Below, piece after piece: positions 1-6,626 of a stretch of DNA of 13,225 nt. Origin of the DNA: Pseudomonadota bacterium (GTDB lineage: Bacteria; Pseudomonadota; Alphaproteobacteria; Rhizobiales; Xanthobacteraceae); assembly GCA_023430245.1 (NCBI GenBank), contig JAEZBA010000490.1:1-13225 (forward strand). The letters run 5' to 3'. The notes below the pieces were generated by a model that worked only from the letters and a program-made list of their open reading frames with translations, was not told where the DNA came from and made no database searches. Position 1 is the first letter of the stretch. Every line of letters starts with the position of its first letter. Both the position numbers and the translations under genes were made by a program.

Positions 1-809
1 GTGACGATCATGCGGCTGTTCTCGCCCAGCCGGGTGAGAAACATCTTAATCTGCATCGACGTCGTATTCTGCGCCTCGTCGAGAATGATCACGGCGTTAT
101 GCAGCGTGCGTCCGCGCATGAAGGCGAGCGGAGCGATCTCGATCTCGTTTTCCTCCATCGCGCGCTCGACCACGCGCCGGTCCATCAGATCGAACAGCGC
201 GTCGTAGATCGGGCGCAGATAGGGGTCGACCTTCTCGCGCATGTCGCCGGGCAGAAAGCCGAGCCGCTCGCCCGCTTCCACTGCCGGCCGCGACAGGATG
301 ATGCGATCGACTTCCTTGCGCTCGAACAGCGAAACCGCATGCGCAACCGCGAGCCAGGTCTTGCCTGTGCCGGCCGGGCCGGTACCGAAGACCAGCGAAT
401 GACGCTTGAGCGCACGGATATAGGCGTCCTGCCCCGCGGTGCGGGCGCGCACCGTGCGCTTGCGCAGCGAGATATCGGCGAAGTTCGAACGCGCCGTCGC
501 CGGATCGTTGTCGAACAGCGAGCCTTGCGCCACCGCCTGACGGATCGCGCCCTCGACATCGCCGGCGACGATCTCGCCGCCATTCTTCAGTTGCTCGTAA
601 CGCGACTCCAGCACCCGGCGCGCCTGGTCGCAGGCTTCACGCGTTCCCTCGATGGTGACGTGGTTCCCGCGCGAGTCCGCGACCACATCGAGCTTGCGTT
701 CGATCAGCGCCAGATTCTGCCCGTATTGGCCGAACAGCGCTGAGGCGCGCTTGTTGTCATCGAAGGCGAGCATGGTCTGGATTGCGGGTTCGCCGTTTGA
801 CTTTGGCAC
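1..809 (-). CDS. phoH: PhoH/YbeZ-family ATPase, C-terminus cut by window edge
   Basis: PhoH-like P-loop NTPase, the YbeZ partner of the rRNA endoribonuclease YbeY. About 270 N-terminal residues are present and the gene runs off the left edge. Read from the reverse strand, a KH-like N-terminal region (about residues 14-75) is followed by Walker A GPAGTGKT near residues 144-151 and a Walker B-type stretch AVIILDEAQN near 239-248, both typical of PhoH. The start is uncertain. GTG at 809 gives MPKSNGEPAIQTMLAFDD, and as I recall homologs have residues before LAFDD; ATG at 774 is the conservative alternative. No clear Shine-Dalgarno precedes either. It lies 41 bases after the miaB stop on the same strand, the usual miaB-phoH-ybeY order, so ybeY is expected just outside the window. 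The family is certain; the exact role in RNA metabolism is known only by analogy. Confidence 0.93.
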   Translation of the reverse strand, partial: MPKSNGEPAIQTMLAFDDNKRASALFGQYGQNLALIERKLDVVADSRGNHVTIEGTREACDQARRVLESRYEQLKNGGEIVAGDVEGAIRQAVAQGSLFDNDPATARSNFADISLRKRTVRARTAGQDAYIRALKRHSLVFGTGPAGTGKTWLAVAHAVSLFERKEVDRIILSRPAVEAGERLGFLPGDMREKVDPYLRPIYDALFDLMDRRVVERAMEENEIEIAPLAFMRGRTLHNAVIILDEAQNTTSMQIKMFLTRLGENSRMIV

Positions 810-850
810 GACGGGAGCACCGTGACCTGGCTTGTAATTGCGCAACGGCG

Positions 851-2251
851 TCAGGCCTCCAAAGCTGCAAGGCCGGCGCGCTGAAGCGGGCGCGGGGCCG
901 GATCGGCAGCGAGCGTTCCGAACAAACTGAAACGGCCGGTATCGTCGATCTGCACCGGAGCGATCGTGCCGATCAGCGTTTCCGGCGCATTCACCTGCAC
1001 CGGCTGCAGATAGGGCGATTTGCCGGCAATTTGGCCGGGGTGACGGCCAGCTTTTTCGAACAGCACGTCGAGCGTTTGTCCGACGCAAGCCTTGTTGAAC
1101 GACATCGTCTGCCGGTCGATGAGCCGCTGCAATTCATGTAGGCGCTCGGTCATCACCGCCTCGGGCACCTGGCCGTCCATCTCGGCGGCGGGGGTGCCAG
1201 GGCGCGGCGAATATTTGAACGAGAACGCTCCCGAGAAGCCGACCTCCGCAATCAGCGCCATGGTGTCGGCGAAGTCGGCATCGGTCTCGCCAGGAAAGCC
1301 GACGATGAAGTCCGAGGTAAAGGCGAGCGACGGCTGGGCGCCGCGCAACCGCTCGATCACCCGCAGATAATCGTCGCGGGTGTGGCGGCGGTTCATCGCA
1401 TCGAGAATGCGGTCCGAGCCCGATTGCACCGGCAGATGCAGTTGCGGCATCAGTTCCGGCAGATCGCGATGAACCGCGATCAGGCTGTCGTCGACGTCCC
1501 GCGGGTGGCTTGTGGTGTAGCGCAGCCGGTCGATACCGGGGATCTGAGCGAGCCGATAGAACAACTGCGCCAGCGTGAAGGTGCCACCGTCCGGCGCTTC
1601 GCCGTGATAGGCATTCACGTTCTGGCCGATCACGGTGATTTCGCGGATGCCGGCATCGGCGAGACGCTCCGCTTCCGCGACGATCTTGCTGACAGGGCGA
1701 GAGACCTCGGCGCCGCGCGTGTAGGGCACGACGCAGAAGGTGCAGAATTTGTCGCAGCCTTCCTGGATGGTAAGGAAAGCGGTGACGCCGCGGGCGCGCA
1801 TTGCTTCGCGCGTCGGATTTTTCAGAAAATTGAACTTGTCCTCCGCCGGAAACTCGGTCTCCACGGGACGTTCGCCGCGCGCGGCCTGTTCGAGCAGCGC
1901 GGGAAGGCGGTGATAGCTCTGCGGCCCGACCACCAGATCGACTACAGGCGCGCGCCGCATGATCTCGGCGCCCTCCGCCTGGGCGACGCAGCCGGCGACG
2001 GCGATCGTCACCTGGCGTCCGGCCTTCGCCGCCTCCTCTTTCAGGACCCGCAGACGGCCGATCTCCGAATAGACCTTCTCCGCGGCCTTTTCGCGAATGT
2101 GACAGGTATTCAGGACCACGAGGTCGGCGTCGGCGACGTCGCCTGTTTCTGCAAACCCGTCCGGGGCCAGCATGTCCGCCATACGAAGCGAGTCGTAGGC
2201 GTTCATCTGGCAGCCATAGGACTTGATATGGAGCTTACGGGGTCCGGTCAT
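851..2251 (-). CDS. miaB: tRNA-2-methylthio-N6-dimethylallyladenosine synthase
   Basis: Radical-SAM methylthiotransferase that converts i6A37 to ms2i6A37 in tRNAs reading codons that start with U. The protein is 466 residues, normal for the family. The N-terminal UPF0004 domain has the three cluster cysteines C14 (KSYGCQMN), C50 (LNTCHIREKA) and C88 (AVAGCVAQAEG). The radical-SAM CxxxCxxC motif is C166, C170, C173 (EGCDKFCTFCVVPYTRG), and a TRAM RNA-binding domain closes the protein. The frame stays open to a TTG at 2311, but ATG at 2251 gives MTGPRKLHIKSYGCQ, the usual family start, so I chose it; its Shine-Dalgarno is weak. It lies 221 bases downstream of fur and 41 bases upstream of phoH. 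That 221-base gap shows no convincing gene or promoter. MiaB needs two [4Fe-4S] clusters, which fits the Nfu carrier encoded upstream in the same run. Confidence 0.97.
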   Translation of the reverse strand: MTGPRKLHIKSYGCQMNAYDSLRMADMLAPDGFAETGDVADADLVVLNTCHIREKAAEKVYSEIGRLRVLKEEAAKAGRQVTIAVAGCVAQAEGAEIMRRAPVVDLVVGPQSYHRLPALLEQAARGERPVETEFPAEDKFNFLKNPTREAMRARGVTAFLTIQEGCDKFCTFCVVPYTRGAEVSRPVSKIVAEAERLADAGIREITVIGQNVNAYHGEAPDGGTFTLAQLFYRLAQIPGIDRLRYTTSHPRDVDDSLIAVHRDLPELMPQLHLPVQSGSDRILDAMNRRHTRDDYLRVIERLRGAQPSLAFTSDFIVGFPGETDADFADTMALIAEVGFSGAFSFKYSPRPGTPAAEMDGQVPEAVMTERLHELQRLIDRQTMSFNKACVGQTLDVLFEKAGRHPGQIAGKSPYLQPVQVNAPETLIGTIAPVQIDDTGRFSLFGTLAADPAPRPLQRAGLAALEA

Positions 2252-2472
2252 ACCGCGTTGCGGGGCGCTGTCGGCGCGAAGGGCGTCAACGGTCCTGATC
2301 CTTGCGTGCAAATGCCACAGGCATACCGGGGGTTCCTCGAACCGCCCCCTCTTACATCCAAACCGGCCAAAATGGAATTCGCCGCCCTTCCGGACGGCCG
2401 GATTTTGCCGGGCAGGCTGGAAATAGCCCAGATTTCAGACGGTTCAAGGGGCGACCGGCGCGATGCCGGTGG

Positions 2473-2922
2473 CTAGCCGGCTTTGTCGTCCTTGAGTGGT
2501 ATCGCATAGAGCTCCAGCCGGTGGTCGACCAGCTTGTAGCCAAGCCTGCGGGCAACCTCGGCCTGCAGGCGCTCGATTTCCTCGGACTGGAACTCGATCA
2601 CCTCGCCGGTGCGCAGGTTGATCAGATGGTCGTGGTGCGCGTCCGAAATCTGCTCGAAGCGCGCGCGGCCCTCCCGGAAGTCATGCCGTTCGATGATGCC
2701 GGAATCCTCGAACAGCTTTACGGTCCGGTACACGGTCGAGATCGAAATGCGGTCATCGATTTTTGCACAGCGGCGATACAATTCTTCGACGTCGGGATGA
2801 TCGTCGGAATCGTTCAGCACGCGCGCAATGGTGCGGCGCTGCTCGGTCATGCGCATGCCCTGTTCGGCGCAGCGCGCTTCGATATTGGTCAATTGTGTCA
2901 GGTTCGAAGCCTTGGCGACCAC
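2473..2922 (-). CDS. fur: Fur-family metal-responsive regulator (Fur/Mur type)
   Basis: Transcription regulator of the ferric uptake regulator family. The winged-helix region includes ISISTVYRTVKLFEDSGII (about residues 59-77 from the GTG start), and the dimerisation/metal domain carries the metal-binding HHDH at 96-99. The stretch that in E. coli Fur reads CLDC is NLRT here and no CxxC pair exists; the only cysteines are C18 and C52. So the cysteine-based structural zinc site is absent, as in the rhizobial Fur/Mur branch, which often responds to manganese. Start choice: GTG at 2922 is preceded by GGAG (2929-2932) at 6 bases spacing and gives 149 residues, close to remembered homologs. An upstream in-frame ATG at 2946 (157 residues) has no Shine-Dalgarno. 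It follows rimI closely and precedes miaB. Regulated metal (Fe or Mn) cannot be decided from sequence. Confidence 0.9.
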   Translation of the reverse strand: MVAKASNLTQLTNIEARCAEQGMRMTEQRRTIARVLNDSDDHPDVEELYRRCAKIDDRISISTVYRTVKLFEDSGIIERHDFREGRARFEQISDAHHDHLINLRTGEVIEFQSEEIERLQAEVARRLGYKLVDHRLELYAIPLKDDKAG

Positions 2923-2985
2923 GTCTGTCTCCGATCGTTGGCGCATTGTAGTCAGCCCGCCGGAATCCGTCCATTGCCCTTGCGG

Positions 2986-3471
2986 TCACATCAGATTTCG
3001 TCGCAGTACGAGTGCGGTAGCGGGTTCTCCCGCTGGGTTTGGGTAATAGCCTTTGCGCCGTCCGGCTTCGACGAATCCGGCGCGGCGATAAAGCCGCAGC
3101 GCCGAAACGTTTCCTTCGTCAACCTCCAAAAAGACCGTGCGAATGCCGAGCGCCGCCAGACGGCCGAGATGGTGACGCAGCAGCGCGCGCGCAACCGCGC
3201 GGCCGCGATAGGCCTGGGCAACGGCGACCGACAGAATTTCGGCTTCGTCGGCGGCCATGCGCGAGATCACGAAGCCCGCAACATTGCGTCCGATAGTGGC
3301 CCGATGCGCCGTCACATTGCGATCGAGCAGCATGCCCTCGATCTCGCCGTCGCTCCAACCGCGGCGAAACGAGGCTGCGTGAATTTGGGCGATAGCAGCA
3401 ACGTCGCGCGCCGCCGCATCGGAGACGATCGGCGGACGGGCCGGCGAGAACATATCGAACAGCCATCTCAT
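2986..3471 (-). CDS. rimI: RimI-type protein N-alpha-acetyltransferase
   Basis: GNAT-fold acetyltransferase. In E. coli RimI acetylates the N-terminal alanine of ribosomal protein S18. The protein is 161 residues, slightly long, with an extra N-terminus of about 12 residues (MRWLFDMFSPAR). Residues E116 (FLEVDEGN) and Y128 (RLYRRAGF) have the same 12-residue spacing as the catalytic pair E103/Y115 of E. coli RimI. The acetyl-CoA loop reads YRGRAVARALL (88-98), with alanines A92 and A94 where YRGRGIG-type family members have glycines. Its ATG at 3471 shares one base with the tsaB stop (TGATG), so the two are very likely translationally coupled; tsaB-rimI is a common pair. Assignment rests on this context and motif spacing. 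A different protein target cannot be excluded. Confidence 0.88.
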   Translation of the reverse strand: MRWLFDMFSPARPPIVSDAAARDVAAIAQIHAASFRRGWSDGEIEGMLLDRNVTAHRATIGRNVAGFVISRMAADEAEILSVAVAQAYRGRAVARALLRHHLGRLAALGIRTVFLEVDEGNVSALRLYRRAGFVEAGRRKGYYPNPAGEPATALVLRRNLM

Positions 3472-4151
3472 CAGCGGCGCGGCAGAATTGATGCGGTTTG
3501 CGGATGCGCGTCCGGAGGACGCAAATAGAGCGGCTTGGGCGGCGCCTCGCGCGCATGTGCTTCCGCACCGAGGCGTGCGACCCAGTTTATGTCAGGCGCT
3601 TGTCGTTCGTCGATTGGCGGAGGGTGCATGGGATCGGGCCAGATATCCGCCATCATCCGGGCACCGGACCCCACCAGCCGTGCCGAGGCACCTGCCGCCG
3701 CATGCGCCGCATCTTCAACCGGAATGATTCGCGGTGACAGCAGCACGCGTCCCTGCGCGCCAAACAACTGGAAATAAACGTGGCGATGACGGCCGTCGAT
3801 CGCTGCGGCGACGGGATTGTTCGGTTCCGCCGCGATATACGGTGCCGCCAGCGCTGCGAGCGTGGTGATCCCGACCACTTCCGTCTTGGCAGCGAGCGCG
3901 ATGCCGCGCGCGGCAGCGATTCCGACCCGCAGGCCGGTGAAGCTGCCCGGCCCGACCGTTACCGCGACCCGGTCCAGCGCGAAGAAATCGAGCCCTGCTT
4001 CGCGCATGACGCGCTCGACCAGCGGCATCGACGCTTCCGCATGCCCACGCGCCATGATTTCAGTGTCCGCAGCAATGATCGTTTCCTGATCGGAATCGAA
4101 AATTGCGGCCGAACAGGCTTCCAGCGCGGTATCGATGGCAAGGACGAGCAT
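3471..4151 (-). CDS. tsaB: tRNA threonylcarbamoyladenosine biosynthesis protein TsaB
   Basis: Non-catalytic subunit that dimerises with TsaD (and binds TsaE) in making t6A37 on tRNAs reading codons that start with A. The protein is 226 residues, the normal length. It has the ASKHA-fold N-terminus MLVLAIDTALEACSAAI, then ARGHAEA at 34-40 and the family signature VGPGSFTGLRVG at 66-77. DGRHRHVYFQLF and the C-terminal PLYLRPPDA are further TsaB hallmarks. The stop overlaps the rimI start by one base. TATAGT lies only 7 bases before the ATG on the coding strand, so if it is a -10 box the transcript would be leaderless; I see no good -35. Otherwise the gene is read through from nfu. No sign of damage. 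Confidence 0.95.
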   Translation of the reverse strand: MLVLAIDTALEACSAAIFDSDQETIIAADTEIMARGHAEASMPLVERVMREAGLDFFALDRVAVTVGPGSFTGLRVGIAAARGIALAAKTEVVGITTLAALAAPYIAAEPNNPVAAAIDGRHRHVYFQLFGAQGRVLLSPRIIPVEDAAHAAAGASARLVGSGARMMADIWPDPMHPPPIDERQAPDINWVARLGAEAHAREAPPKPLYLRPPDAHPQTASILPRR

Positions 4152-4188
4152 GCGGCCAACTATAGTCGTCCCGGCGAGGCAGACCTAG

Positions 4189-4215
4189 GCGCGGCGCGGT
4201 GGCTTGGCGCCGCGC
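4189..4215. repeat. 9-bp GC-rich hairpin between nfu and tsaB
   Basis: GCGCGGCGC (4189-4197) and GCGCCGCGC (4207-4215) form a perfect 9-base inverted repeat around a 9-base loop, filling much of the 75-base gap between the nfu stop and the tsaB start. Neither strand has a T-run after the stem, so it is not a standard intrinsic terminator. It could be an mRNA 3'-end stabiliser, a pause site or a Rho-dependent boundary. The inverted repeat is directly visible; any role is inference. Confidence 0.5.
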
Positions 4216-4226
4216 GGTAAAGAGCC

Positions 4227-4784
4227 TCAGACAGGGCGGACTTCGGTGACGTCCGGCACGAAGTGCCGCAGCAGGTTCTGAATGCCGTGTTTCAGCGTCG
4301 CGGTGGAGGACGGGCAGCCGGAGCACGCGCCTTTCATCGACAGGAAGACAACGCCTTCCTTGAAACCGCGGAAGGTGATGTCGCCTCCGTCATTCGCGAC
4401 CGCCGGTCGCACGCGGGTTTCGATCAGCTCCTTGATGGTCTTGACCGTTTCCGCATCGGCGGCGTCGAAGAACTCGGCTTCGTCGGATTCGCCGGCCGCT
4501 TCGCCGTCGCGCAGGAGCGGCGCGCCCGACATGTAATGCTCCATGATCGCGCCCAGGATCAGCGGCTTCAGCTGCTGCCACTCGCCGTCGCTCTTGGTCA
4601 CGGTAATGAAATCGGAGCCGAAGAACACACCGCTGACATTCGGAACGTCGAACAGCTTTTCCGCCAGAGGCGACTTCGCCGCCTGCTCGCGGCTGGTCAT
4701 TTCCAGCGTGCCGTCCAGCACGGTCCGGCCGGGCAGGAATTTCAGCGTTGCCGGGTTCGGCGTGACTTCGGTCTGGATAAACAT
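4227..4784 (-). CDS. Nfu-type Fe-S cluster carrier protein (NifU family)
   Basis: Iron-sulfur cluster scaffold/carrier of 185 residues. It has an Nfu N-terminal domain (about 1-88, starting MFIQTEVTPNPATLKF as in NFU1-type proteins) and a C-terminal NifU-like domain (about 112-180) with the cluster-binding GACSGCPSS, cysteines C154 and C157. These let a homodimer hold a [4Fe-4S] cluster for delivery to target enzymes. The frame is open to 4856, but ATG at 4784 gives the conserved N-terminus and is preceded by GGGAG at 8 bases spacing, so it is the start. The domain order is that of alphaproteobacterial and mitochondrial NFU1. It differs from E. coli NfuA, whose N-terminal domain is a degenerate A-type domain, so I give no symbol. 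MiaB in the same gene run is a plausible client. Confidence 0.93.
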   Translation of the reverse strand: MFIQTEVTPNPATLKFLPGRTVLDGTLEMTSREQAAKSPLAEKLFDVPNVSGVFFGSDFITVTKSDGEWQQLKPLILGAIMEHYMSGAPLLRDGEAAGESDEAEFFDAADAETVKTIKELIETRVRPAVANDGGDITFRGFKEGVVFLSMKGACSGCPSSTATLKHGIQNLLRHFVPDVTEVRPV

Positions 4785-4856
4785 CGGATCGGCTCCCGGG
4801 AGGCCTGTTGGCAGGCCTGTTCCCGCTATAGATGGCGTTTTGGCGGGCGAGGTCAA
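4785..4856 (-). promoter_or_regulatory. Putative promoter and structured leader of the nfu gene
   Basis: On the coding strand TTGACC (4851-4856) and TATAGC (4825-4830) resemble -35 and -10 boxes, but the 20-base spacing is longer than ideal. Between the -10-like box and the start, AACAGGCCT occurs twice (reverse complements at 4801-4809 and 4813-4821). Because AGGCCT is self-complementary, the copies can pair as a 6-base stem. The Shine-Dalgarno GGGAG lies inside the 10-base palindrome CTCCCGGGAG (4793-4802). Promoter assignment is weak; the repeats are plain in the sequence. Confidence 0.35.
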
Positions 4857-4889
4857 CCGGCAAGCCGCGCCCCCTGCAAGTCCTTTCGG

Positions 4890-5384
4890 TCAGGACAGGG
4901 CGTCGAGTTCCTCGTCCGAAAGGTGGCCCGGCACAATCGCCACGGGGATCGGAAATTCGCCGGCGGTCCGTGCGATCGCCGAGACCAGCGGGCCCGGGCC
5001 TTCTTTAGCGGTCCCGGCCGCCAGGATGAGAATGGCGATATCCTCGTCCTCCTCGATCAACTTGAGAAGCTGCTCGATCCAGGAGCCTTCCCGGATGACA
5101 CGGTCCGGCGTGAGCCCGGCGATGCCGTTGGCGCGCCCGGCGGCGCGGTCGAGCGCTTCGTTGGCCTCCTCATAGGCCTCCGCGCGCATGATGTCAGCGA
5201 CGCCGAGCCATTGCTGATTGCGGTCCTCGATATCGATGACGCGCAGCATGATCATGTCGACGCCGATGCGCGAGACGCGGCGCGCCGCGTAATAGATGGC
5301 GCGATCGCATTCCGGCGAATCGTCCACGACGACGAGATATTTCGGCTTGTGGCCGGATTCGTAGGAGCGGCGTCGGCGGCTCAT
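4890..5384 (-). CDS. Universal stress protein (UspA family)
   Basis: Single-domain universal stress protein of 164 residues with an alpha/beta nucleotide-binding-like fold. After a basic N-terminus (MSRRRRSYESGHKPK), the first strand YLVVVDDSPECDRAIYYAAR carries the conserved aspartates and D-x-S-x-x pattern of the family. The C-terminal region AAGTAKEGPGPLVSAIA sits where ATP-binding members have G-2x-G-9x-G(S/T). The final glycine-serine is replaced, so ATP binding is doubtful and it may be of the non-ATP-binding UspA type. The ATG at 5384 is preceded by the purine-rich run GGGGGGA, a usable Shine-Dalgarno. It sits between trpS (upstream, 87-base gap) and nfu on the same strand. The cellular target is unknown. 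Confidence 0.88.
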   Translation of the reverse strand: MSRRRRSYESGHKPKYLVVVDDSPECDRAIYYAARRVSRIGVDMIMLRVIDIEDRNQQWLGVADIMRAEAYEEANEALDRAAGRANGIAGLTPDRVIREGSWIEQLLKLIEEDEDIAILILAAGTAKEGPGPLVSAIARTAGEFPIPVAIVPGHLSDEELDALS

Positions 5385-5471
5385 CGGCTATCCCCCCGCG
5401 CAATGGATGGTGGCATGGCGCGCGCCAGCATGACAAGGACGTGCAACGCGCTTTCCAATCTGCGAATGGAT

Positions 5472-6506
5472 TCAGCGCCGTACAAGACCGACGATGTCCT
5501 TGACAGAGGTCATTGTCTTCGCCGCGAGCGCCCTTGCGCGATCGGAGCCGTCGGCCAGAACCGAATCGATATAGGCCGGATCGGCAACCAGGCGCTTCAT
5601 CTCGCCGCCGATCGGGCCGAGCTTCGCGACCGCCAGATCGACCAGCGCCGACTTGAACGCTGAGAATTGCGCGCCGCCGAATTCGCGCAAAACGTCGGCC
5701 TTGCTGGTACCATTGAGCGCCGCATAGATGCCGACGAGATTGTCGGCCTCCGGGCGCGGCTCGAGACCTTTCTCCTCGCTCGGCAGCGGTTCAGGATCGG
5801 TCTTGGCCTTGCGAACCTTCTGCGCGATCGCGTCGGCGTCGTCGGTCAGGTTGATGCGCGAATAATCGGAGGCGTCTGACTTCGACATTTTCTTCGAGCC
5901 GTCACGCAACGACATCACCCGCGTTGCCGGTCCCTGGATCAGCGGCTCGGGCTGCGGGAAAAACATGTCGCCGAAGCCATGCTTGGCGATCGAGGCCGCG
6001 TAGTCGTTGTTGAATTTTTGCGCGATGTCGCGCGACAATTCGAGATGCTGCTTCTGGTCCTCGCCGACGGGAACGTGGGTCGCGCGATAGACCAGGATGT
6101 CCGCGGCCATCAGCGTCGGATAGGCGAACAGCCCGACCGAGACATTCTCGCGATCCTTGCCGGCCTTTTCCTTGAACTGGGTCATGCGGTTCAGCCAGCC
6201 CATGCGGGCGATGCAGTTGAACACCCAGGCAAGTTCGGCGTGTTCGGCGACCTGACTCTGGTTGAAGACAATGTGCTTTTTCGGATCGATGCCGCAGGCG
6301 ATGAACGCGGCCGTGACCTCGCGGATCGCGCGCGGCAATTCCTCCGGATCCTGCCAGGTGGTGATGGCGTGCAGATCGACGACGCAATAAATGCAGTCAA
6401 AATTATTCTGCAGTTCGACGAACTTGACGATCGCGCCGAGATAATTGCCAAGATGCAGGTTTCCGGTCGGCTGCACGCCGGAAAAGACCAGTTGTTTGAA
6501 AGCCAT
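5472..6506 (-). CDS. trpS: Tryptophanyl-tRNA synthetase
   Basis: Class I aminoacyl-tRNA synthetase that charges tRNA-Trp in the cytoplasm. The protein is 344 residues, normal for bacterial TrpS. The HIGH-type motif is PTGNLHLGNYLG (HLGN at 18-21), the active-site region includes VVDLHAITTW and PVGEDQKQHLEL, and the KMSKS loop is KKMSKSD (206-210). ATG at 6506 gives MAFKQLVFSGVQPTG, the typical start. The frame extends to 6596, but those extra 30 residues lack family character. A GGA lies about 9 bases before the ATG. It follows murJ by 120 bases. I saw no tryptophan-rich leader peptide or T-box in that gap, so no specific control by tryptophan is evident. Confidence 0.97.
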   Translation of the reverse strand: MAFKQLVFSGVQPTGNLHLGNYLGAIVKFVELQNNFDCIYCVVDLHAITTWQDPEELPRAIREVTAAFIACGIDPKKHIVFNQSQVAEHAELAWVFNCIARMGWLNRMTQFKEKAGKDRENVSVGLFAYPTLMAADILVYRATHVPVGEDQKQHLELSRDIAQKFNNDYAASIAKHGFGDMFFPQPEPLIQGPATRVMSLRDGSKKMSKSDASDYSRINLTDDADAIAQKVRKAKTDPEPLPSEEKGLEPRPEADNLVGIYAALNGTSKADVLREFGGAQFSAFKSALVDLAVAKLGPIGGEMKRLVADPAYIDSVLADGSDRARALAAKTMTSVKDIVGLVRR

Positions 6507-6626
6507 GTCGGTTTCCGCGGGGTGGCGTGCGCGATCGGGAAATTGAGTGCCGGTGCTGCGTCCGATCGCGCATCGATGGAAAAGCCGCGCGTGCATGCCA
6601 CGGCGTGGCGGCGCATGGCAAGGCCT

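Noticed and set aside
2454..2470. ACCGGC-GCGAT-GCCGGT hairpin right after the fur stop as a terminator
   Set aside because: Only 6 base pairs and no T-run on the fur coding strand; such stems are frequent at this base composition.
2252..2472. Promoter or small gene between fur and miaB
   Set aside because: No -35/-10 pair, no ribosome site and no conserved-looking short frame. The miaB frame extends into it from a TTG but lacks family similarity.
1382..2476. Plus-strand open frame of 364 codons opposite miaB
   Set aside because: Shadow of miaB, whose cysteine motifs and full length are unmistakable; no ribosome site or recognisable domain.
4263..5663. Long open frame on the plus strand (466 codons) opposite nfu, usp and the end of trpS
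   Set aside because: It is antisense to three clearly recognised genes, has arginine-, glycine- and alanine-rich low-information translation and no family motif. Such frames are common in GC-rich genomes.
6507..6626. Possible attenuator or T-box ahead of trpS
   Set aside because: No tryptophan-rich leader peptide and no T-box features. The GCCGC/GCGGC outer pairing followed by TTTT on the coding strand is short and interrupted.
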